A stretch of DNA of 64,000 nt from Blasia pusilla (lineage: Eukaryota; Marchantiophyta; Marchantiopsida; Blasiales): contig CM114273.1 of assembly GCA_050084515.1 (NCBI GenBank), positions 28,272,001 through 28,336,000 of the forward strand. The letters are read 5' to 3'. The first letter of the stretch is position 1, and the number at the start of each line of letters is the position of its first letter. Positions 56,814 through 64,000 of this stretch are shown one piece after another. The translations under genes were made by a program, and so were the position numbers. The notes under the pieces are model-generated. The model saw only the letters and a program-made list of their open reading frames with translations, had not been told where the DNA came from and searched no databases.

Positions 56814-57470
56814 ATGGCCGATGGTAAGGTGGGAAAGAAGTCGGCTGGGGCTTCGTTTACGACAGAGGATGCAGAGGTGAAAGTTCCCAAGTCCATTTAT
56901 AAGCGGAGGTCTTGCCATGTGTGTTGCGGGATATCGACGGCAGTGTTCTTGATTCTAATCATCATAATACTTACCCTCAGTTTCACGATCTTCAAGGCCA
57001 AAGACCCTCGAATTACCGTCACGGGAATGTCCCTCAACAGGTTCTCCGCAAACGTTGATCCGACATTGAAAATTTTAAGTTTGGATGTTTCCTTGCATGT
57101 GAATGTATCCGTCAAGAACATGAACGTGGCCAGCTTCAAGTACGAGAATAGCAGCACCTATCTGTTTTACCGTGGCCTCGAGGTCGGCCGCGCGGCAATT
57201 CCTGCGGGTAAGGTCAGTGGCCGAAGGACTTCGAAATTCTCGACGGATCTTGAAATCCAACAATTGAAGGTTGTATTCGACGACAATCTTACAGCCGACC
57301 TGCAGTCGGGCATTATTCCAGTGTCTACGCATGCGACCATCCGTGGCAGGTTGAATGTAATCAACATCTTCAAGCACCACGCAGTCTCCACGACCGAGTG
57401 TGCTGCGAGCATTGTTATCGCCAACACTACTCTCAGGGATCTAGTCTGTCTTTACTCGTTGAAGATCTGA
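56814..57470 (+). CDS. LEA_2-domain membrane protein (NHL/NDR1-HIN1-like)
   Basis: An intact, intronless frame of 218 residues. A hydrophilic basic N-terminus (MADGKVGKKS; KSIYKRRSCHVCC) precedes one membrane segment at residues 39-60 (GISTAVFLILIIIILTLSF). The LEA_2 domain follows at about residues 95-205, with SVKNMNVASFKYENSST, YLFYRGLEVGRAAIPAGKV and TLRDLVCLYSLKI. This is the layout of plant NHL proteins, which sit in the plasma or other membrane with the LEA_2 domain outside the cytosol and act in stress and defence responses. I chose the ATG at 56814, not the in-frame one at 56787, because its context GCAGCCATGG is near-optimal and family members start with a short Met-Ala N-terminus. 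It is the only intact host gene in the window. Confidence 0.88.
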   Translation: MADGKVGKKSAGASFTTEDAEVKVPKSIYKRRSCHVCCGISTAVFLILIIIILTLSFTIFKAKDPRITVTGMSLNRFSANVDPTLKILSLDVSLHVNVSVKNMNVASFKYENSSTYLFYRGLEVGRAAIPAGKVSGRRTSKFSTDLEIQQLKVVFDDNLTADLQSGIIPVSTHATIRGRLNVINIFKHHAVSTTECAASIVIANTTLRDLVCLYSLKI

Positions 57471-58091
57471 TGTCAGAGTTTTGTGAGAATGGCGAGCGGA
57501 TCCCCCTAGCAGCCCTCTTGGTTAGCGGCCACAGCTTTTCCAACGGGTAGGGAACCAGAGTTTTCTTCCTATTGTTGTTACACAGGATTCCCTCCTCACC
57601 GTATGCATAGTTTTCTGCCCTTCAAACGAACTCTGTTCTTCTCGCATTCAGCTACGGATTTCTTCTTCGCATTATAAATACAAACAGATCTGGGATTTTT
57701 TATGGTCTGCACCTGGCGAGTTGTGTTTGGAGACTTCGTATCTTTAGGTTGGTAACTGTACATATCTTCTCTCCCGCTTTACTGTCGCAGCCTAGCTTCA
57801 TCTTGGAGTCGCCTGTGCTGACGCTCGGCAACATCTGGATGTCCTTCAATCTACTTCGAGCTGCATGCCATTATGGTCCTGAAGCCGCAGCACGAGGTTC
57901 CGGGGTTTAACTGGAGCGTATACCACTCACACCTATCAGGTTGGACAAATGGAAGGCAAGCATGTGCTGGCTTGCATCAAATGGCTAGATACCTCGAATC
58001 AGGATCTTTGAGTTCACTTCGGCGAGGAGCTTGGCGTGGGTCGTCGAGCAGTAGGTCCAAGGCGAGGAGTGCAGCTGAAATGCATCCTCCT

Positions 58092-58097
<6 letters not shown>

Positions 58098-58135
<38 letters not shown>
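58098..58135. repeat. (AG)19 microsatellite
   Basis: Uninterrupted AG dinucleotides for 38 bp. Confidence 0.95.
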
Positions 58136-58137
<2 letters not shown>

Positions 58138-60139
58138 GGAGAGGAATAGAAGCGCACGTTCATTCGTTTATATGATGCACACAGACGCATACTCGTTCGT
58201 ATCAGTGACCTTTGGACGAGTTGTCACCGAGCTGGATACGTGCTCTTTCATGCGACATTTAGAGAGGGATACATATGCACATCCGCTGATCATACGGTTT
58301 CCTCAGTCGTATCAGTGATCTGTTTAGGAGTTTCCACAGCAGACTACGTAGTTTTCCATACCGCACATAGCCCTCCATCATAGCCCCTGGAAGTACGTGG
58401 AGTTACGCTACATGAAGGTTTTAATGGGACCACGAATTTTCGAGCTCCCTTGAACCATTGCGTGTAGGTGCCCCATTATAGATTTCATTGACATTTTACA
58501 TATCCCCGGAGATTTCGCTCGACTTTTTCCATTCTGATGTAGTCTTCATCAGAGTGTGCAGTCATAGCATCCTCTGAAACGCGATTAGCTTGTTTTCTCT
58601 GCACAAGCCCTCTGCGCTCTGTCGTCGACATTTCGCTGTCATCGCCACATGCTTGTATTTGTTATCATCCTGGCCTTTATCTCATGTTTGCATACTCACC
58701 CGCGGCCATTTGTGCGAAGGAACGCGGAATTGAGTTCTGGGCTTAATAATTTCATTTCCGGCGTTGCCACTGCAGTCGCCTTAGCGCGGCGGTCAAGTCA
58801 AGTCTTCTACAGTCTCGCTTCACAGACGAACTTCTACATATGCGAGAATGAAAACGAGTTTGCAGCTTGTCTTACGCAGGACCCTCGGAAACAAACATTG
58901 ATTTCGTCCGTACTATCATGGTGACTTAGGTCATGAATCACCCTCACTGGCGGTCCATTCTCATGATAGACCTTCCTGCCAGAGCCCTGCACCGAATTCG
59001 TCTAGACCCGCGGAGATTATGGTTCATGCGTCCGAGTGAAACAACGGAGCATCTGCCCATCGTGGTCAAGCACTTCAGACGCCGACTGTGTGGGGGTTCG
59101 CGCTGCCACTACTTACACTCCGTGGTCCGAATAGGTATCACCTACGCCCATTACTCCATGGCATGTTTAAATGAAGCTGCGGGTAAATATGAGGTTACGG
59201 CATGATACTCCAAGCAAAACTGTACGTATTATAGCCAGCTCGATTTGGATGGAGTTTCAGTGTGACACATGTCGCTTGCCGAAGCACTAAATTCCTTGCG
59301 TTCGGGCAGACGTTGTAGCGTACGAGCACTTATTGCTCGTAGGCTACTGCGGGGCAGGTGAGCCGGGCACATAGTAAAATATCTTTTTCTAAGTGAACAA
59401 TGAAGGCTCCTCCCAAAAACCAAAGCTAGGTTACGTCCCGCCAACGCAATGATAGGACGACGTTATAGAGGATTATGGAGAGAATCTTCCCCTCCAATTA
59501 TTCATTCAATCAATTACAAAAGCGTTTAATTGAATTCAAAGAGCTGATTTATGAAAACATGTTTCAAATCCAAATATCTACCATTCTCTTTCAGACATTT
59601 GTAAGACTCTTTTTGATTAAATACATTCATTTTGAGTTCATACACTGTCAAGTACGGTTAGAACAGTCCGGGGTTGATTTATTGCAAATCCTTTCGTTAA
59701 TTTACTTCATTTTCATAGAATAACTAAATAATATTTTTTTTGGAAATATTTTGATATATTTATGTGTCTTTTGATTAGTTTTTAGAAATATGTGTTCATC
59801 ATTCCCTCATAGTCATAAACTTGTGTTTTCTTGTAATCCCCTCTCTTCATTGTGACTATTCATTTTCATCGATGCAACTCGACATTATTATAACGTGATT
59901 TGACGTCGAGCCAAAATGGTTGATTCATGTAATCATCCATTCACGTCCAACCAATCACCTATATTTATATATTGGGTTGACTTGTTACTTTTTAATAACC
60001 CTTTTCTCGCTTTGGAATTTTTTTAGTAAAGTGAATTGCAATAATTACCTTTCCTCAAAAGTTTTCAAAATACTCTTTTGAAATCTATATTATTAATGGG
60101 GAATGCTTTTCTGATTTGCAAACACTCTACTTGACATGT

Positions 60140-60249
60140 GAAAATCGGACAGCAAGAACATGATTGCACACTAGTATTAAAAACGGTGTGAGACGAAAAT
60201 CGGACAGCAAGAACATGATTGCACACTAGTATTAAAAATGGTGTGAGAC
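60140..60249. repeat. Two tandem copies of a 55-bp unit
   Basis: Units starting GAAAATCGGACAGCAAGAAC at 60140 and 60195 differ at one position (ACGG versus ATGG). Confidence 0.9.
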
Positions 60250-62122
60250 GGGATCCCGTTAGAATTGTTCGCATGCACATGTTCCCGATCGTCTCCCTCG
60301 CAAGCGTTTTATTGAAGTCAATCTTTTCCTCGCAATGTACACCGAGAGAAACCGCGTACCGAAACACGAGGACGGATTACCCTTCTCTCTCCCCTTTCCT
60401 CCGGATCTCCGCATCGACTGCGTCGGTCCGTGCCAAGCGGGACCTCATAATAGGGCGCGGTCCGATTCGCTTGCCAGGTGGCGGCGTCCATGAATCGCAT
60501 GAGCGCGGTGCGACACTGCGATTCGCTTGTCCTGGACGCCACCTGGCAAGGGTTCGTTCGTACTTGATCCGGAAGATACGTACATATATACTGTAGCGCA
60601 GTGCGCAGCGTTATCGAACTCCAGTCTCCAGTGGAGCAGGTACGATGTACGTCTTCTATTCCTCGGAGTTAATAGCGTCGGATCGGACCTCTCGGTTGAA
60701 TCAGAGATTCAGAGCGCTCGTTTTGCTATCTTGGACACTGACGTTCGGTCGTGGTCTGGTCTGGTCGATGGAATGAAAATGAAAATGAAACTCTTGCCGG
60801 TAGAGGCCCGAGAGGATCATAGACATCCGGTTTCTGTGTGAAGCGATGTCGAACGGTGATCGTCGCTCCGACTTCGTGCGGATGGTCAAGGATCGTGAGG
60901 TATCGCCGACAATGGCATGGGCAGGAGTTTCGACGGAAAAAGTTGTACGCTGTGAAGCCATCGGTTGAGGATAGCGCCTGATTCCCGGGGCGATGGCGGT
61001 GCAGGATTGCTTGGATTTCCGCCGGGGAAGAAGTGAGTAGCCCGTACCGTAGGCCCTGTACCGGATACGGTTCGCTGGAGAGAGAAAGTGCCGCGTTGAA
61101 TTTTGCCGCGCCTTTCCAGTGCTCTCTGTGTTGTTTTGTTTGATTCCTCTTTGATCGCTTTTTGTTCAAGGCTGCTTTTCTGGATGACATCTTCGTAACG
61201 ATTTGTTAATTTCTTTCCACCGATCGCCTTCTTGGCCCTTCTATCCATGCCGCATTTCAGTTGTAGCATCATGATCTTTGGCCCTTGATGGACTTAAAAT
61301 GATTTCTTTCCACCGATCGCCTTCTATCCATGCCGCATTTTAGTCGTAGCATCATGATCCCTGGCCCTTGATGGACTATAATGAAGGGGGGATCGAGTCT
61401 GCGGGGACGGAAGCAAATAGTCTGCGAGAACTATATATATATATATGTCGGAGCGTCCAAGGGGAGGGGGTTTACACCAAAAGATAATCCCAAATCAGTA
61501 CATTGGTTGAGTGGCTGGTCAATTGCTTGACGAAGAATTGATGTAAGCAACGAAATGAAATAGTCTAGGCTACAAAGGTCCTTGAGCGGAAGAGAAAATG
61601 TTTGAACAGAATTGACAGAACAATAAGAGCGATGAAACACATAAGTCCAAGGAGACGAGAAGCTTCAAAACATGTTTTACTTTGGTATGTGGACCTTTCA
61701 AGCTCCACTCACGAAGGGCAGATGAGCCAAATCCGCAAGACTAACATGAACAGCTACAGCTTTCCCGTACTTGTCTACTGCTCCGGAATTTGTGAAAGAT
61801 GTGTACGTATCAGGGGATTTCTTATGAGCATGTATAATACATGTACAAAACTGGTGTCAACTTCTTTTGCAAAGTGCAAGTACCTAAAGAATTCCTCTCT
61901 CTACCGCACTTGCAAATCCGCCATCTTCATTTTGTGAGGTGTCGGAATTGCATACAGTATCAACACCTTCACCAACTGCTTGGTCTATTTCTTTCACCTC
62001 GAGAACGTAGAAATGTCGGCTAACTAAGGATCTAGTTATTTACAGCTCTTCCTGCGCGGATTAGAATTCCAGCTCGATCTTCCCAGTGCCTAGCTTTCTG
62101 TGGAATGTGTGCCCATGCATCA

Positions 62123-63091
62123 TCAGGTGGCGAGCTTGCGCAATGCACTAAGGATGTCGGACAGTGCTACGAGCCCAGTTAATAAGCCCTTGTCATCTGT
62201 AACCCAAACACGATGAATGTGTTGCTTGATGGCCTCGGTGATGACCACTCCCAGAGGTGTGTCGAGCGAGCACGTAACTGGAGATCTGACCTGTGTGCCT
62301 TCTGGGCCCTTAGCTGCACCTGCCCCAAACTTCTGTGTGATCCACACCTTTTTGGCCCAGTCAAAAACCGTAATCGAGGACCAATCGCCCATTGCCTCTG
62401 CATTGCAACCTCGAAGGTCACTCGCGGAGAACGTTCCTATCAGCTTTCTGCCTTGTCCCTGCATGGAATCCAGGACCCCGTTTCTCAGTCACCCGATGGC
62501 ACTCGACAATTTCCATGGAGTAGAGTCTCATCTTCTGCAGCTCGCCTTCCAAAACATATTCTAGCGTGGTTGCGATAAACGCGTTTCAACATTCCACATA
62601 GAAGCAGGAAGTCTAGCGTCCTGCACGTGCTAGCTTCTTGTTTCTAGAAGATAATAAGATCGCAAACTGAGGGTTTCTACTTCCTGTGGGACTTAAAGCA
62701 AAAATTAAGCGAACAGTCTGGAACGGAAACGGGTAGGAATCTTACATTGATGAACATCGGCTCCTTGTCAAGCTGGGGATTGGCCTCAACAATGGCGACA
62801 GCAGGAAGTGCTGTGTTTGCCATGCATTTCAGAGCGGTCATTACTGCCATGGTGTGAGGTACTGCAAATACACTCCTTCGCACGGCCCCAACATTCGAAA
62901 CGCTTTGTCTTAGAACATCCTGCAGTTCTTTGGCATGATCGTGAATGAATTTAATGATGTCTGTTTGTGTCAAAATGTGGTAGCCCGTAGAGGCTTCCGC
63001 CAACTCCACACCAATCGCATCCGTCTGGCTTTCGAAGGGGACCATAACTCGGTGAACGCCCTTGCTCATTGGTTCAATAGCATCATAGACT
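62123..63091 (-). CDS. CBS-domain protein like the SnRK1 gamma subunit KING1, last two exons
   Basis: Penultimate exon 63091-62746: acceptor TTCTGCAG, donor AAT/GTAAG, in phase with the last exon 62458-62123 (acceptor CATGCAG, stop TGA). It encodes the second half of a four-CBS protein: VYDAIEPMSKGVHRVMVP, YHILTQTDIIKFIHDHAKEL, VFAVPHTMAVMTALKCMANT, GQGRKLIGTFSASDLRGC and, at the end, HIHRVWVTDDKGLLTGLVAL then SDILSALRK. CBS pairs bind adenine nucleotides; in plants the KING1 type associates with the SnRK1 kinase, the energy sensor. The phrases around ILTQTDIIKF and LIGTFSASDLRGC resemble KING1 more than SNF4 or PV42 proteins, from memory. The 5' exons lie upstream, partly or wholly beyond 64000. 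Confidence 0.85.
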
Positions 63092-64000
63092 CTGCAGAAC
63101 AGCACATTTGTCTAAACATCATAAAATCCGGCAACTCTCTGATCCCAAGTCATACAAATTACTGATGTTCGGAAGCAGAAATTCCGCACTTAAAAAGAAT
63201 TATGCTTCTTTCCTCAAAAGTCTCTGGCTGTCTCTGGCGATGACACTTCTGACGAATTTTAGCAGTGATCATTAGTCTGGGCTAACGAAAGATTCTACGG
63301 CCGTGCAATCGTGCGAATGAAGGTCAGATGGTGGGAAGTATACGGTGAAATCTATGGAACAGATGAGATCTTCATACATCCGAGCTGCATAGGCACCTAC
63401 AATTGCGCAAAGCATCCGTATTGCTGTTTGACTCTGCGTCGTTGCACTCGTAGTGCGGCACAAGTACTTGCAGGTGCAAATCCATGCTTACTACGAGGTG
63501 AGTATGCATTTGATAGAATGGAAAAGAAATGAAAGGAGTGTGCCTCTGCTTCTGAAGCAGAAATCCACAATCCACGACCCTCTCGATCCCAATCCATTTC
63601 CAGTCACACACCCGAAATGGTTTCATCGAGCAGATCATATGTCCTCTTTGGAAGCCTCTCTGTTCAGACCGTCCAGCTCCAGATTGCAGCCCGACGAACT
63701 ATCTGTTCGTCAGGCTGCAATCTGGAGCTGGACGGTCTGAACAGAGCCTCTGGAGCGTCGCCCAGAGGCTCTCGAAAAGCAGAGAGTTTCATGGTAAGAA
63801 TACACAATTCTCCGGGAACGCTTAGCGGAGGTATGTGCTCACGAGGAAGTGGAACAGATAGCTAACAGCCCGAGAAATCTGCCACTACATCTACATCCAG
63901 CAAACCTCGCGACAATGATAGTGTGCAGAGTCTCAAGACGTGAAGTCTTCAGAGTCTACTGGTCTTCGGGTTTGATTTCCCATTCTTGAGCTTCATCTGC
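63092..64000 (-). other. Upstream intron region of the CBS gene
   Basis: The exon preceding 63091 could not be placed. Short minus-strand frames at 63272-63638 lack CBS features. The last 45 bp of the window could be the tail of another minus-strand frame ending at a TAG at 63956, but this is too short to support. Confidence 0.4.
63660..63744. ncRNA. Long hairpin with 40-bp arms, candidate small-RNA precursor or MITE remnant
   Basis: Arms 63660-63699 and 63705-63744 pair with one mismatch around the 5-nt loop TATCT. Arms start CTGTTCAGACCG and end CGGTCTGAACAG. The near-perfect pairing over 40 bp suggests a young fold-back. A transcript would form a perfect stem, as in young inverted-repeat small-RNA loci. 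It lies upstream of, or in an intron of, the CBS gene. No evidence of transcription is visible in sequence. Confidence 0.5.

Larger units (their letters stand above)
57471..62122. other. Intergenic region between the LEA_2 and CBS genes
   Basis: 4.6 kb without a supported gene. It contains simple repeats listed separately: an (AG)n run, a 55-bp tandem pair, a duplicated ~70-bp block at 61210-61275 and 61303-61375 (TTCTTTCCACCGATCGCC start), and a TA run at 61432-61446. Open frames such as 58649-58924 show no family features. Confidence 0.55.

Noticed and set aside
60527-61272. Overlapping frames of 74-154 residues on both strands
   Set aside because: No similarity to known families, no consistent codon pattern, and both strands are open together.
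63272-63638. Upstream exon of the CBS gene
   Set aside because: Frames show no CBS features and no clear acceptor/donor pair in phase with the exon at 63091.
63956-64000. C-terminus of a further minus-strand gene
   Set aside because: Only 14 codons before a stop are visible, which is not enough to separate from chance.
1-64000. tRNA, rRNA and other structured RNA genes
   Set aside because: No cloverleaf with conserved A and B box sequences or rRNA segment was noticed; a covariance-model scan would be needed to be sure.

Overview
The window is a retroelement-rich stretch of a green-plant (streptophyte) nuclear genome. Three things show this: an intronless LEA_2-domain membrane protein gene, the 3' exons of a gene like the SnRK1 gamma subunit (CBS domains), and plant-type transposon families (PIF/Harbinger with its Myb-like partner, a DUF4216 fragment, Ty3/Gypsy elements). 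The species cannot be told from sequence alone. A seed-free plant or streptophyte alga fits best, because Gypsy elements carrying DNA methyltransferases are, as I recall, reported from charophytes and dinoflagellates.

Layout. 1-2589: flank with no recognised gene. 2590-31258: one minus-strand Gypsy element (B) with an exact 4-bp target-site duplication (AATG/AATG). It is split by two plus-strand relatives, A (3489-7416) and C (13989-27464, TSD TGGG/TGGG). C is itself interrupted by a fragment of an unrelated minus-strand Gypsy element, H (20919-25804). 31263-35244: decayed minus-strand Pif1-type helicase. 35250-41345: fragments E and G of the same methyltransferase-Gypsy family. 43114-47557: a duplicated non-coding block and a PIF/Harbinger pair. 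47757-50702: GC-rich hairpins, fragment F of the same Gypsy family, and a DUF4216 fragment. 52553-55641: decayed R2-like LINE. 56814-57470: LEA_2 gene. 62123-63091: last two exons of the CBS gene on the minus strand.

The main discovery is the A/B/C/E/F/G family. Its pol order is protease, a C5-cytosine DNA methyltransferase of DNMT3 type (motifs I, IV, VI, VIII and IX/X visible), reverse transcriptase, RNase H, DDE integrase, GPY/F-like segment and a C-terminal PHD finger. So the element could carry both a methylation writer and a chromatin reader. Its ends are not ordinary LTRs. The 5' end is one repeat A1 (367 or 514 bp); the 3' end is B1-A2-B2. This is a split-direct-repeat layout like that of tyrosine-recombinase retroelements, yet here it goes with a DDE integrase and 4-bp TSDs. 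At the B1/A2 joint the element's two termini lie face to face as GACA-NN-TGTC, like a circle junction.

Just inside A1 there is no obvious tRNA-primer site. Instead there is an 11-16 nt stretch complementary to a segment of A that lies 28-31 nt downstream of a TATA box, i.e. the predicted RNA 5' end. This is seen in three sub-families whose primers differ in sequence, and indicates Tf1-like self-priming.

All copies are dead. Most in-frame stops in A and C are CAG/CAA-to-TAG/TAA or CGA-to-TGA changes, as expected from deamination of methylated cytosine. The only host genes I support are the LEA_2 gene and the partial CBS gene.
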